Assembly: GCF_008698235.1 (NCBI RefSeq)
Contig: NZ_PEBH01000002.1
Location: forward strand, 372,001-436,000
DNA from: Bifidobacterium rousetti
Lineage (GTDB): Bacteria; Actinomycetota; Actinomycetes; Actinomycetales; Bifidobacteriaceae
Direction of reading: 5' to 3'
Length of the DNA: 64,000 bases
The notes beneath the pieces are model-generated. The model was not told the DNA's origin, searched no databases, and saw only the letters and a list, made by a program, of their open reading frames with translations. A program made the position numbers and the translations under genes. Shown piece after piece: positions 52,998-63,401 of the stretch; positions within the stretch are counted from its first letter, which is position 1, and every line of letters starts with the position of its first letter.

Positions 52998-55900
52998 CTA
53001 GTCGTCGTCGGATTGCTCGGGAACTCCGGAGCTCAACTCGGCAATGATGTCCTGTTCTGTTTTCGCCTCGGCGTCCAGCTGTCGCAAGCGTTCGTCGGGC
53101 TCACTGACATAGTAGAGAGCCGCGTCGATGCTGTCCAGCGGCACGCCTTCGATCGCGCTGAGCAGAAGCCGGTACAGGTCGAGCTGCACGAGTTTTTCGG
53201 CGACCTGCTTGGCGCCGTGGGGCCGGTGGCCGGTCTTCCAGTCGATGATCGTGTAGCGCTTGGTCGCGTCGTCCGGATCGAGGCCGCCGACGAACACCGC
53301 GTCGAGCTTGCCGTTGGCGATGATGCCGTCGAGTTGCGGCAGGGCGGCGACGAGCTGGCGTTCCGCCCACGCCGGGGTGCGCGCGGCCCACGCCGATCCG
53401 GCGAGGCGACGCTGCCAGACGGCGAGGTCGCGTTCCACGGCGTCCGCCGGGCCGAGTGCGCTCTCGCGTTGTGCCAAGTCCTCGAGCAGCGCGGCGCGGG
53501 TGACGCCCGACGCGCCGCCGGCCACGTCCGACACACCGACCCCGGCCACGGCCGTATCAAGGAGCACGCCGGGGATCGCGGCGTCGACGAAGCGTTCGGC
53601 CCACGCGTGGAAGCGGGTGCCGGCGGACGCGGCCGGCGAGGCGACGGACGGGATCGGGCGGACGATGCCGCGCCAGTAGCGGCGTTCGTCCTTCTCCGTC
53701 ATGCTCCCCGCCCTCGCCTGCAGGCTGGTGACCGACTGGCGCGAACCGGCAAGGATGCGCTGCGCACGGGCCTTGACCGTCTTGTCCACGTCGGTGTCGT
53801 CGCCCTCGCGGGAGGCCGCCATGAGGTCGGCGTCGGCGGCCAGCACCTTGGCGCGGGACAGCAGTGCGCCACCGCCCGGCAGGCTCTTCGAGACCTCGTC
53901 CAGCGCCCTGTCGAACGCCTTGGCCTGTCGCTCGGCGTCCGATTCTTCGGGCGTATCGGATGCATCGGATGCCTTCGCCTTATCGGAATCGGCGAGTTCC
54001 TTGGCCCGCTTGGACAGCCGCCCGCGGATCGAGCGCACCGCGTCGGCGGCGTCGGCGAGTCTGGATTCGACCGTCTCGCTCAGCGAGGCGGGCCAGGGCA
54101 GGACGGCGTCGCCGTCCCGGCGCTCGACCGGTTCGAGCATCGCCTCGCCCACGACCGCGTCCTCGAACTCCTGCGCCCGTTCCCCCACGAAGTAGCCATC
54201 CGGTGCCATGTCCCTGGACTGCATGCTCTCGGGCACGTTGTCGGGCTCCCACGCCACGTCATCACGGGAGTGCAGCGCGTCGTGCACCTCCAGCCAGAAG
54301 TTGGACGGCTTGGCACTACGCGAGCCGGATGCCACACCGTCGTCCGCGACGCGATCGAGGCTGTTGGCGCGCGAATACGTGAGCAGCACCTCCTCTTTCG
54401 CACGCGTCAGGGCGACGTACATGAGACGGCGTTCGTCGGCGTGCAGGCGCCGTCCGTACTCCTCGCGCTGCGTCAGATGCCAGGAGTCGGGGTCGACCTC
54501 GTCGACGCCGTCGCCGATGCCGCGCAGCGTGCCGTACACCTCGTCGTCGATCGCCTCGACGCCGTCCAGCTCGTCCAATGCGGTGATCGGGTCGACGTCG
54601 GCCGGCGCGTCGTGCGGGAACCGCGGCAGGATGCCGGCGTCGGCGCGCACGGGCACGGGGGCCGCGGTCGGGTCGTCGAGCCATGTGCGGGCCGTCTCCC
54701 GGTATTCGGGCGCCCGCCACGCGCCATCCGACGTGCCGCCGGGGTGGTTCTCGTCGAGTTCGACCTTCAGATGGTCGCCCTTGTTGCTGGGGAACCCGCC
54801 GTCGGTGAGCCCGACGACGGCGACGGCGTCCCATTCGAGGCCCTTGGACTGGTGGATGGTCATGAGCGACACGTCGGCGTGACGGTCGGCGTTCAGCGTC
54901 GAGGTCTCGTCCTCGATGCTCCTCAGCGCGTCGACCCACGCCATGAACCCGCGCAGCGTGGGGGTCGAACCGGCCGCGATCTCAGCGGTGTACGTGTCCA
55001 CCAGATCGATGACCGCGTCCATCGGGATGTGCGCGAGCGTGGGGTTGACCCGGTCGGCGTCGCGCAGCGCCTGCGCGAGCACGGTGTCGACGTCCAGGTC
55101 GAGCGCGCGCACGGCCTCGCGCACCACGTCCGCGAGGGGGCGGCCGACCATGTCGTGCACGCGGCGCAGCACCGCCGAGGCGCGCAGCACGATCCGCTTC
55201 GCCTCGCCTGTGAGGACGGGCCGCTTGCCGTCACCGGGATCGAGGAGCCGCTCGAGGTCGCCCCTGAGCAGCACGTCCGGCAGGAACACGGCGTTGGCGA
55301 CCTCGTTACGGTGCTCGCGCACGATCGCGGCCCACTCGCCGCGGGGCGCGTCCGCGGGGGCGATGCCGGCGGCGACGAGCGCGCGGTACCGGGTCTCCAT
55401 GTTGAGCCGTTCGGCGGTCGACGACAACGCGGTGAGCGTCCTCGCGTCGAGGCCGAACCGCGGGGTCGCGAGCAAACGCATCAGCGAGGCCGAATCGGTG
55501 TGATCGGCGGCCACATGCAGCAGGGCGAGGACGTCACGCACCTCGGGGCGATCGAGCATCGCGGAATAGCCGACGACCACCGTGTCGAGCCCGGCCCGTT
55601 CGAGCGCCTCCTGGTATTCGGCGATATGCGCCTTGGTTCGGAACAGCACGGCCACGCTGCGCTTGCCCTTGTCCGGATTCCACGGGTCGGCCTTGTCCGC
55701 CGGCAGCGGCAGGTCGCGGTACACGCTGTGACGGCAGAAACGCACGACCGCGTCGATCTCCTGGCCGAGCGTGTCGTATCCGAGCATGCCGATCGTGCCG
55801 AGCGGCGCGTTGGCGCGTGCGACGAGCGGGGAGACGTCGACCTCGCGCATCAGCGAGCTGCCGGCGCGGCGCGGCGTCCCGCGCAACGGCAGGGTCAGGT

Positions 55901-57080
55901 CGTTGGCCGCATCGAGCAGCAGGCGTGAATTGCGTCGGGTGGCGCTCAGCGTGTACGGCTCGGCGTCGGACGGCATGCGGAAGTCACGCTGGAACATGCG
56001 GAACGCGCCCGGGCTGGCGCCACGCCACGCGTAGATCGACTGGAACGGGTCGCCGACCGCGCCGACCGAGGTCCCCTCGCCGTGGAACAGGGCGGCGAGC
56101 AGGGCGGCCTGCGTGGTGGAGGTGTCCTGGTATTCGTCGAGCAGCACATGGCTGAACCGATGGCGGTAGCGCTCGCCGATGGACGGGAACCGGGTGGCCA
56201 GCTGGTAGGCCGCGATGGTGAAGTCGCTGAACTCGGCCATGTTGAGACGGCGCTTCTCCGCGGCGTACGCCTCGACGAGATCGAGGAGCACGTCACGGGT
56301 CTCGGCGACGGCGACGAGGTTCGCGCAGGTGAACACGCACGCCTCGTGCTGGCGGCGCTGGTAGTCGTTGAGCTTCTCGGCCCACGTCTCGTCGGTGTCC
56401 TTCTTGCGGCGGGTCGGCGCCTTGAGCTTCGGCGCCTCGTCGGGGACGGGCTCGCCGCCGATGGCGTCGCGCACTCGTTCGGCGAAGGCGTTGTCCCATG
56501 CGCGCACCTTGGCGACGGCTTGGGTCATGTCGGTGACGTCGCCGCCGATCATCGAACTGCCGATCGCGTCGGACAGGGCCAGCACACGCGAGGCGAGGGT
56601 GTTGAACGCGCCGAGGTCGCGCCCGCGCAGCATGTCCATGTTCCGGTCGATGACGTTGGCGGCGATCTGGAGCGCGCCGGCCTCGCTCAACGGCTGCGTG
56701 TCGCGGTCGAAGCCGACGAGCAGGCCGTACTGCCGGACGATGGACTGGAAGAACGCGTCGTAGGTGAACACCGCGGGCTTCAGGAACATGGCGTCCCTGC
56801 GCATGGTCGTCACCGCGGCCGAGACGCGTTCGAGCAGTTCGCCGGCGGCCTTGCGCGTGAACGTCAGGCCGAGGATGCGTTCGGGGGCGACGCCGCGTTC
56901 GATGAGACTGGTGATGCGACGGGTCATCGTGAAGGTCTTGCCCGACCCTGCGCCGGCGACGACGAGCACGTCGTCGCCCATGGGCGCGTCGATGACGGCC
57001 GCCTGTTCCTCGGTGGGCGTGATGACAGGTGTGATGACGGGTTTTTCGGTGGCTTCGGACAGTGTGATGGATGCGTTCAT
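52998..57080 (-). CDS. UvrD/Rep-type helicase-nuclease, AdnB-like (1360 aa)
   Basis: Superfamily 1A helicase motifs run in order: Q-motif TPTEEQAAVIDAP, Walker A VVAGAGSGKTFT, Ia LTFTRKAAGEL, motif II LLDEYQDTS, III VGDPFQSIYAWRGA, V SLMTIHQSKGLEWDAV and VI YVALTRAKEEV. The C-terminus has a PD-(D/E)XK nuclease core (KLDAVFVGG then YTIIDWKTG). A charged, helical insert lies at about 970-1130. The upstream partner overlaps by 4 bp. The pair matches the AdnAB-type double-strand break resection machine of actinobacteria; both subunits exceed the mycobacterial sizes. Which subunit is A or B is inferred from motor quality. Confidence 0.85.
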   Translation of the reverse strand: MNASITLSEATEKPVITPVITPTEEQAAVIDAPMGDDVLVVAGAGSGKTFTMTRRITSLIERGVAPERILGLTFTRKAAGELLERVSAAVTTMRRDAMFLKPAVFTYDAFFQSIVRQYGLLVGFDRDTQPLSEAGALQIAANVIDRNMDMLRGRDLGAFNTLASRVLALSDAIGSSMIGGDVTDMTQAVAKVRAWDNAFAERVRDAIGGEPVPDEAPKLKAPTRRKKDTDETWAEKLNDYQRRQHEACVFTCANLVAVAETRDVLLDLVEAYAAEKRRLNMAEFSDFTIAAYQLATRFPSIGERYRHRFSHVLLDEYQDTSTTQAALLAALFHGEGTSVGAVGDPFQSIYAWRGASPGAFRMFQRDFRMPSDAEPYTLSATRRNSRLLLDAANDLTLPLRGTPRRAGSSLMREVDVSPLVARANAPLGTIGMLGYDTLGQEIDAVVRFCRHSVYRDLPLPADKADPWNPDKGKRSVAVLFRTKAHIAEYQEALERAGLDTVVVGYSAMLDRPEVRDVLALLHVAADHTDSASLMRLLATPRFGLDARTLTALSSTAERLNMETRYRALVAAGIAPADAPRGEWAAIVREHRNEVANAVFLPDVLLRGDLERLLDPGDGKRPVLTGEAKRIVLRASAVLRRVHDMVGRPLADVVREAVRALDLDVDTVLAQALRDADRVNPTLAHIPMDAVIDLVDTYTAEIAAGSTPTLRGFMAWVDALRSIEDETSTLNADRHADVSLMTIHQSKGLEWDAVAVVGLTDGGFPSNKGDHLKVELDENHPGGTSDGAWRAPEYRETARTWLDDPTAAPVPVRADAGILPRFPHDAPADVDPITALDELDGVEAIDDEVYGTLRGIGDGVDEVDPDSWHLTQREEYGRRLHADERRLMYVALTRAKEEVLLTYSRANSLDRVADDGVASGSRSAKPSNFWLEVHDALHSRDDVAWEPDNVPESMQSRDMAPDGYFVGERAQEFEDAVVGEAMLEPVERRDGDAVLPWPASLSETVESRLADAADAVRSIRGRLSKRAKELADSDKAKASDASDTPEESDAERQAKAFDRALDEVSKSLPGGGALLSRAKVLAADADLMAASREGDDTDVDKTVKARAQRILAGSRQSVTSLQARAGSMTEKDERRYWRGIVRPIPSVASPAASAGTRFHAWAERFVDAAIPGVLLDTAVAGVGVSDVAGGASGVTRAALLEDLAQRESALGPADAVERDLAVWQRRLAGSAWAARTPAWAERQLVAALPQLDGIIANGKLDAVFVGGLDPDDATKRYTIIDWKTGHRPHGAKQVAEKLVQLDLYRLLLSAIEGVPLDSIDAALYYVSEPDERLRQLDAEAKTEQDIIAELSSGVPEQSDDD

Positions 57081-60000
57081 GCTTGCCTCGTTTCGAATAC
57101 GGTGTCGACCTCGCCGGCGCACGCGGGGCAGACGGTGCGCATGCGGCAGAACTGCAGATGGGTGTCGGTCGGGTGGGCGGTCAGATGCTCGGACCGGCTG
57201 GCGGCGGCTGTGTAGAACACGCGGGCGATCATCGTCAGCGACCACAGGGCCTGCGTGTCGTTCAGCGACGCGAAGGCGCGCCATTGCGCGTCGCTGACCT
57301 CGTCGAGCCCCTCGGGCTTGATCTCGGGCGCGAGCGCGGGCATGTCGAGCAGTTTGCCGATGCTCGGATAGTGGTAGCGCGGCGTGAACCCGTCCGCGTT
57401 GAGCGAGCCTCTGGTGAACAGCGGCGGCTGGTGGAACGCCTCGGGCGCCCAGCTGAGCGCGGGGGCGGCGCGGTGTTCGACGTGGAACAGGGCGCACTGG
57501 CCGATCACCGGGGCCGCGGCGAGCGCCTCGGTGCCGCGGAGACCGAAGGTGGCGCCCGATGTTCCGACCGGCCGTTCGGGGAAGGTGAGTCCCAGCTGGT
57601 AGCACACGAGCTGCAGGTCGTTGGCGATCTGTCTGGGACCGGGAACCTGCCCGGTCTTGTAGTCGATGAGCCTGATCCGCTCGCCTCCGCCCGGCATGAC
57701 ACGGGTCTCCTTGCGGTCGATGCGCCCGGTGAGGCGGACGATGAGGTCGTCGCTCATGCCTTCGGGCCAGCCGCCGACCAGCGTGCCCATGAGGAGGGCC
57801 AGCCGGTGCCGGTCGACCGGTTCGACGCCGGGCGTCGCGTTGTAGGCGGCGAGGATGTCGTCGAGGTCGAAGCGCGCGGCGAACGCCTCCTCGCAGGAGG
57901 CCTGTTCGAGCCGCCCCACCTGGAAGTTCTTCGCGTTGGCGCCGAGGTAGTCGTCCTCGTTGCTGGTGACGAAGTAGGAGGCGATGTTCGACAGGGTCTC
58001 GGCGGCGTGCTCGTCCTTGCGGATGGCGTTGTACCGGCTGGCGGGGTCGTCGATCGCGGACGTGTCGGGCTTGAGCTCGTCGTAGATGGCGGTGAGCCTG
58101 GCCGTGACGGCGGCGAGGCGATCGTCGCGCGCGGCCGCCGGCATGAGGTTCGGCCGGTCGAGCCCCTCCTCGCTGCCGCGCTGGGCGACCGCGTGGATGA
58201 GCGTGCCGAAGCTGGTGGCGACGCTGCCCGGACGGGGGCCGGCGAACGTGTTCTCGAGCATCCAGCACACCGGGCAGTCCCACAGCCGGTCCACCGACGA
58301 CGGAGACAGGGACGCCATCGGATGGGACGCGGGCTCGTCCGGCCGCTCGGTGTGGGCGGCCGGCTCCCCGCCCACGCCCGACGCCTCCTCGATCCTGGTC
58401 TGCGGCGGGTACGCCCACTCGTCGGGGTCGGCGGATTCGACGCCGTGCTCGGCGAGCAGCGCCAGCGCCATGGCGGCGTCCCTGGCCTCGGCGGAGTCGG
58501 CCGGACAGGTCGCCAACACGATGCGCGCGGCGGCGACGACGCCCTTGGGGTCGGCGTCGAGACCGGCGAACTCGCCGCCCTCCCCCACTGCGGTGAAGCG
58601 CGCAGATTCGCGGTCGAAATGCTCCGGCAGGTAGCCGTAGAGGAAGTCGGATGGGGTCGTGTCATTGTTGGCGACGGCGCTGACCATCACGGTCTCGTCG
58701 GCGCGGGTGAGCGCCACCAGCAGGCTCTTCTTTTCGCCGGACAGCACCGACGCCAGCCGCGGATCGTGCGCGGGACCGCCCGCGGCGGGGCCGGTGACGC
58801 CCTGCGCGATGCCGCCGTACAGGATGATGTCGGCCAGATCCTCGCCGCCGAACATCGTGTTGCGTTCGGCGAGGTTGGGCCACACATCCTGCTGGAGGGC
58901 CGGCATCCACACGAATTTCCAGTGGCGTCCTGCGGCGCCGGCCGGTGTGGTGAGCGTGACGGCCTGCTCGATCGGCCCGATGTGGGCGAGGGAGTCGGCC
59001 TCGATCTGCATGGCGCGCACCTGCGCGATGAAGCGGACGATGTCATGGCCGGCGGTGCCGCCCTCGGCGTACTGGAACAGGCGCATCGCCGTGTCGAGTC
59101 GGTCGTTGGCGGCGCGCCCCTCGGCCGTGTTCTCGAGCGCGGCGCGCTGCCAGACGCGGGCCACGCCGGTGGCGTCCCACGCGAGGGCGAGCGTGAACTG
59201 CGGCTCCTCGCTGACGAGTTCGCCGAGGCCCTGCGCGACCTTGTCGACGAGCAGCCACAGGCGCTGGAACGCCTTGAGCTGCGGATCGGAGCCGACCACC
59301 TGACCGATGGCGGCGAGTGCCAAGTCGGCCGGGGCCTGCGGGTCGTCGAGCGCGAGCATCGCGTACAGCGCGTTCACGCCGAATGCGGGGGCGTCGGTCG
59401 AGGACGAGGGATCGATCAGCGAGTCGTCGACCGCGACCGGGGCGGACGCGGTCGACGCGGCCTTGGCGTGCGTCAGATCGTCCCATGCGCGGACCAGCGC
59501 GGGCAGGGTCGTTCGCGCCTCGTCGGCATCGGCGGTGCCGGCGATTGCGGCGTTCCCGTGGTCGTCGCCGTTCTCGGAGACGCCGCCGACGACGGCCGAG
59601 AGCGATTCGAGGGCCTTCATCGCGGAGTCGATGATCTCGACGCGCGCGGGACGCCCATCGCCGGGCCTCGCGCCGACGGTGATCAGCGGCCCGCCCATCA
59701 GCGTGGCGACGCGGGAGCGGGCGAACGCGGCGATCTGGCGCAGGGTCATGTCGGTGCCGTCAAGGCCCTGCCGGCGCAGTCGCGCGAGTTCGATCAGGGC
59801 GAACAGGCCCTGCACGAACGGCTCCTCGCTTAGGGGGCGGGTGACGGACGAGTAGCGTACGGGTACGCCGTCGCGGCGCAGGCGCTCGCCGAACGTGCGC
59901 ACGGTGTTGTTGTCGTGGGCGATGACGGCCATGTCGTTCCATTGCGCGCGGCCGTCGAGCTTGGCGCGTTTGATGCGCCATACGACGTCGTCGAGCTCCT

Positions 60001-61309
60001 CGCGCGGCGAACGGTAGAGGGCCGAGGCGAACGATCCGTCCGAGCGCTCCTTGGCCTCGGGGTCCAATGGCGCGATGGGCCACGAGCCGTGCAGCTTCGG
60101 CGTCTTGCCGGGGCGGTCGGGCAGCGGCGTGGGATCGTCCAGCGGCGAGGGGATCGACAGGGAGACGCGCGCCGCGACGATGTCGCGGTAGGTGACGGGA
60201 TGGGCGTCGGGTTCGTCCTCGGCGTCTTCGGCCGCGTCCGTGTCATCCTCCGGCTCCTCCGGCTCGATGCGGACGATCCGGGCGCCGAGCGATCCTTCGA
60301 CGGCCTGTCTGAACAGGTACTCCGGGTAGGAGCCGCGGAAGGTCTGGACCGCCTCGTCCGGGTTGCCGACAAGCAGCAGCCCCGCGCCCGCGTCGGCAAG
60401 CGCCTCGAGGAAGCGCAGGCCGGCGAGCGTGGTGTCCTGGAAGTCGTCGATGACGAGCAGCTTCGGCAAGCCCTTGTCGGATGCGGTGCCGTCGCGCAGC
60501 ACGGCCGCGCCCTCGACCAGCAACCGCGAGGCGTCGAGCCGGTACTGGCCCTGGTACGCCTGTTCGATGGCCGCGAGGTATTCGCGCCGCAGGGCGAACG
60601 CGAGTCGCCACTGCAGTTCGAGCCGTTCGCCGTACGTGCCTTCGGCGCGCGCGGCCTCGATCAGCTGGTCCTCCCATTCGGGGAACGCGCCGAGCTCGTC
60701 CATGCGCGCCAGCATGTCGCGCAGCTGGGCGACGAACGCGGACGAGACGCCGCGCTCGAACATGCCCGCGGTGGTGCCTTCCGCGGTATGGGTTTCTTCG
60801 GTCCCGTCATCGTCGGCGGCCCCGACCGCCTTCGCCCAGTCGTCGGACGCGAAATAAGCGCGCAACAGCCCGCACACCGCGCACGGCTCGCCGGCCTGCG
60901 CGTGCGCCAGATGCACGGCCATCACCCCGCGAAGCAGCGCGTCCTGTTCGGCGCCGTTGATCAGCCTCGGCGCGGACAGGCCGGCGGCGAACCGCGCGTC
61001 GGCGATCACGCGGAACGCGATCGCGGACAGCGTGGTCACCGGACGGGTCTGCGCGGACGCGCCGAGATGACGGACGACATCGTCGCCCAACCGGTCGGCG
61101 ATGGTGCGGTTGGAGACCGTCATCATCGCCCCCGACCCGCCGAACCGGTCCAACGCGCCCAGCAACACGCGGAACGCGAACCGCGTCTTGCCGCCCCTCG
61201 GCGGCGCGTACGCCAGCAGGGCGCGCGACGCGGCATCGTCGCCGGCATTCTCCGCAGTCAATGTGTCCAGCGCCTCACGCGCGCTCATCGTCACAGTCGT
61301 ATCGCTCAT
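57077..61309 (-). CDS. Helicase-nuclease partner, AdnA-like, with Fe-S cysteines (1410 aa)
   Basis: The N-terminal motor is divergent: Walker A reads APPRGGKTRFAFRV and motif II KLLVIDDFQDTT, followed by VGNPDEAVQTFRGS. The C-terminal nuclease has RIRLIDYKTGQVP and an iron-sulfur-type cysteine set, one ligand region at CPVCWMLENTF and CRMRTVCPACAGE at the end, as in AddB/AdnA-like nucleases. Between them are RecB-like linking helices. The ATG at 61309 follows a divergent promoter region shared with the LRV gene. Together with the downstream helicase it should resect broken DNA ends for RecA loading. Confidence 0.83.
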   Translation of the reverse strand: MSDTTVTMSAREALDTLTAENAGDDAASRALLAYAPPRGGKTRFAFRVLLGALDRFGGSGAMMTVSNRTIADRLGDDVVRHLGASAQTRPVTTLSAIAFRVIADARFAAGLSAPRLINGAEQDALLRGVMAVHLAHAQAGEPCAVCGLLRAYFASDDWAKAVGAADDDGTEETHTAEGTTAGMFERGVSSAFVAQLRDMLARMDELGAFPEWEDQLIEAARAEGTYGERLELQWRLAFALRREYLAAIEQAYQGQYRLDASRLLVEGAAVLRDGTASDKGLPKLLVIDDFQDTTLAGLRFLEALADAGAGLLLVGNPDEAVQTFRGSYPEYLFRQAVEGSLGARIVRIEPEEPEDDTDAAEDAEDEPDAHPVTYRDIVAARVSLSIPSPLDDPTPLPDRPGKTPKLHGSWPIAPLDPEAKERSDGSFASALYRSPREELDDVVWRIKRAKLDGRAQWNDMAVIAHDNNTVRTFGERLRRDGVPVRYSSVTRPLSEEPFVQGLFALIELARLRRQGLDGTDMTLRQIAAFARSRVATLMGGPLITVGARPGDGRPARVEIIDSAMKALESLSAVVGGVSENGDDHGNAAIAGTADADEARTTLPALVRAWDDLTHAKAASTASAPVAVDDSLIDPSSSTDAPAFGVNALYAMLALDDPQAPADLALAAIGQVVGSDPQLKAFQRLWLLVDKVAQGLGELVSEEPQFTLALAWDATGVARVWQRAALENTAEGRAANDRLDTAMRLFQYAEGGTAGHDIVRFIAQVRAMQIEADSLAHIGPIEQAVTLTTPAGAAGRHWKFVWMPALQQDVWPNLAERNTMFGGEDLADIILYGGIAQGVTGPAAGGPAHDPRLASVLSGEKKSLLVALTRADETVMVSAVANNDTTPSDFLYGYLPEHFDRESARFTAVGEGGEFAGLDADPKGVVAAARIVLATCPADSAEARDAAMALALLAEHGVESADPDEWAYPPQTRIEEASGVGGEPAAHTERPDEPASHPMASLSPSSVDRLWDCPVCWMLENTFAGPRPGSVATSFGTLIHAVAQRGSEEGLDRPNLMPAAARDDRLAAVTARLTAIYDELKPDTSAIDDPASRYNAIRKDEHAAETLSNIASYFVTSNEDDYLGANAKNFQVGRLEQASCEEAFAARFDLDDILAAYNATPGVEPVDRHRLALLMGTLVGGWPEGMSDDLIVRLTGRIDRKETRVMPGGGERIRLIDYKTGQVPGPRQIANDLQLVCYQLGLTFPERPVGTSGATFGLRGTEALAAAPVIGQCALFHVEHRAAPALSWAPEAFHQPPLFTRGSLNADGFTPRYHYPSIGKLLDMPALAPEIKPEGLDEVSDAQWRAFASLNDTQALWSLTMIARVFYTAAASRSEHLTAHPTDTHLQFCRMRTVCPACAGEVDTVFETRQA

Positions 61310-61477
61310 GGTTCCAGCCTAGATCCTTTCCTCCCGACCGACGCCTTCACTTGGGATAAACCGGACAGACGAATTGGTCAAACGTAAACGCGGGCGACTA
61401 AACTTGGCACAAGCGAGGAAGTCGGCGCATCGCCCACGACTTTGCGAACCTGTTGTAGCCATCCAAGGAGAGCCGGA

Positions 61478-62134
61478 ATGGTCGATTATGACGCCGCGGT
61501 CGCGGCTGTGCAGGATCCGGACGCGGATCCCGTCTTCCTCGCGAAGATCGCATACGAAAACCCGGAGTTCGGCGCGAACGTGGCGGTGAACCCGCGCGCC
61601 TACCCCGGACTGATCCGCTGGCTCGCCGAATTCGGCGACGACCGTGCGCGCGAGACCGTCGCGCAGCTGGGGTACGCGGTTCCGGACAATCCCAGCGGCG
61701 CGGGTCAGACGGCGGGACAGACTGCGGCGCAGCCGGAACCCGTACGGTCCGAGTCCACGCGGTCCGCGACGTCCGGACAGTCCGCGACGTCGGACCGCCA
61801 GCCGCGATCCGTGCGATCCGAGCAGTACGTCGTCACCGGTCAGGGCACGGGCCAGACCACCGTGCAACCGGTCTCGTTCACCTCGCAGCCGACCGCGGCC
61901 TACGGGCAGGACGCCTACGTGCAGCCGGCGCGCAACCCGTACGGTTTCACCGCGGCGCAGGCGGCCACGACCACCGATCAGATGCAGATGGCGGAGATCG
62001 CCCGCAGCGCGCCCGAACTGTACGCCGATCTGGCGTGCAACCCGAATCTGTACCCGGCGCTGGTCGACTGGCTCGCCCAGCTGCATGATCCGGCGGTCGA
62101 CGCGGCGCTCGCACGGCGTTCGTCGCGGTTCTGA
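61478..62134 (+). CDS. LRV (variant leucine-rich repeat) domain protein (218 aa)
   Basis: Two copies of a short helical repeat flank a Gln/Ser/Thr-rich linker: DPVFLAKIAYENPEFGANVA with NPRAYPGLIRWLAEFG at the N-terminus and MAEIARSAPELYADLACNPN with LYPALVDWLAQL at the C-terminus. These are the actinobacterial LRV-type modules, often in pairs. AAGGAG lies about eight bases before the ATG. It is followed 46 bp later by the FHA-domain gene and is probably cotranscribed. It may serve as a binding scaffold; a target is not evident. Confidence 0.75.
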   Translation: MVDYDAAVAAVQDPDADPVFLAKIAYENPEFGANVAVNPRAYPGLIRWLAEFGDDRARETVAQLGYAVPDNPSGAGQTAGQTAAQPEPVRSESTRSATSGQSATSDRQPRSVRSEQYVVTGQGTGQTTVQPVSFTSQPTAAYGQDAYVQPARNPYGFTAAQAATTTDQMQMAEIARSAPELYADLACNPNLYPALVDWLAQLHDPAVDAALARRSSRF

Positions 62135-62180
62135 GACGCTGCGGTCGAGTCGATCCGAATCAGAAAGGAAGCAACTGCCG

Positions 62181-63170
62181 ATGCACAGGACGATCCCGTT
62201 CCCTCCCCCGCCCGAACCCGGCTGGTATGAGGACGACGCCGTCGGCCAGCCCGCCCAACCACCGGTCCGGGCCGCCGGCGCGGAACAGGAACACGAGGGG
62301 AACGTCCGGAGCGCGCAGACCGTCCACGAGCTGGTGGACGACATCGAGTCCGTGGCCGACGAACCGCTCGACGCGGAGGCGCTGGACGGCGACGGCTCGG
62401 TGGGTCCGATGCCCGTCACCGGTGCGGCCGACCGGTTCGATCGAACCGGTCAGGACAGCCAGTACAGCCAGAACGGTCAGGACGGCGTGTTCCCCAGCGG
62501 GTTCGACGGCGATCCCGAGGACGGCTCCGAAGGCGTGTATCCGGCCACCGTCGCCGGATTCCCGGCGCAGGCCCGACAGACCCCGCACACGCCGCACACC
62601 GTGCCGATGACGGTGCGCACCGCCGCCGATTCCGCCACGGCCCCTGTGGCCGACCCCGCGTTCACGGATGATCCGGTCACCGGCGACGCACGCAGCACCC
62701 TGCCGCGCCGTCAGGGTGACGGTCAGGGGACGGATGGCCGGCGGGCGGACGATGCCTCGGCCAACCCGTCGGCCGGCGACGCCGCCCGGTCCGATACGAC
62801 AGGCCAACCGCATGCCTCGCCACGCCACGCCCGCACCTATTTGATGCGCAATGACGCCACCGGCCAGTCGATCGTCGTCGACGCCAGCATGCTGCTCGGA
62901 CGCCGGCCGTCCAATCCGGTGCCGGACGGCGCGAAGGTCGTGCAGGTCGAGGACCCGACACGCACGATCTCGCGCAACCACGCGACGCTCACGATGGACG
63001 AGAACGACCGGCTGTGGCTCGACGACTGCGATTCGCTCAACGGCACGTACCTCGTCGTCGCCGGCCATGACGTGAAGGTCGATCCCGGCTCCCCCGCCGA
63101 GGTCGCGGCGCCGGCCGTCATCCGCCTCGGCGACCAGCTGTTCGAACTGCGCGAGATGGCCGTGCGCTGA
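62181..63170 (+). CDS. FHA-domain protein (329 aa)
   Basis: A C-terminal FHA domain (about 225-325) has the phosphothreonine-binding residues: Arg in MLLGRRPSNP, Ser/His in TISRNHATL and the SLNGTYLV loop. The first 220 residues are disordered, acidic and Pro/Gln-rich, starting IPFPPPPEPGWYEDD. There is no transmembrane segment. AGAAAGGAAG precedes the ATG. Binding of threonine-phosphorylated partners of a Ser/Thr kinase is expected; no kinase gene is in the window. The gene lies after the LRV gene. Confidence 0.85.
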   Translation: MHRTIPFPPPPEPGWYEDDAVGQPAQPPVRAAGAEQEHEGNVRSAQTVHELVDDIESVADEPLDAEALDGDGSVGPMPVTGAADRFDRTGQDSQYSQNGQDGVFPSGFDGDPEDGSEGVYPATVAGFPAQARQTPHTPHTVPMTVRTAADSATAPVADPAFTDDPVTGDARSTLPRRQGDGQGTDGRRADDASANPSAGDAARSDTTGQPHASPRHARTYLMRNDATGQSIVVDASMLLGRRPSNPVPDGAKVVQVEDPTRTISRNHATLTMDENDRLWLDDCDSLNGTYLVVAGHDVKVDPGSPAEVAAPAVIRLGDQLFELREMAVR

Positions 63171-63235
63171 GTACCGCGTGGGATCGGTCTCCGGCCGATG
63201 CCGTGTTTCCCGCGGCCCCTTGGGCCGCTCTTCTT

Positions 63236-63381
63236 CTCTCCCCAGTCAGCCTGCGGCTGACAGCCGTCCGCAATTACGGACGCGCTGCGCGCGCAGTTTG
63301 CTGGCTCGCCTGTCGGCTCGCACGTTGCCTACAAACAGCTCTGCTGTTTGCTTCACGGCAACGTCCTTTCAGAGGGGGCCA
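63236..63381. repeat. Structured repeat element, copy B (about 145 bp)
   Basis: The second copy of the element at 47225-47369, in the same orientation and again in a convergent gap. The first hairpin has changed to GTCAGCC/GGCTGAC, keeping base pairing; the GTCCG-CAATTA-CGGAC hairpin and the AAACAGC/GCTGTTT and CGTTGCC/GGCAACG stems are retained. It lies 66 bp after the FHA gene; 63171-63235 holds nothing else recognisable. Confidence 0.8.
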
Positions 63382-63401
63382 GACTCCTCCCAACGAACAG
63401 A

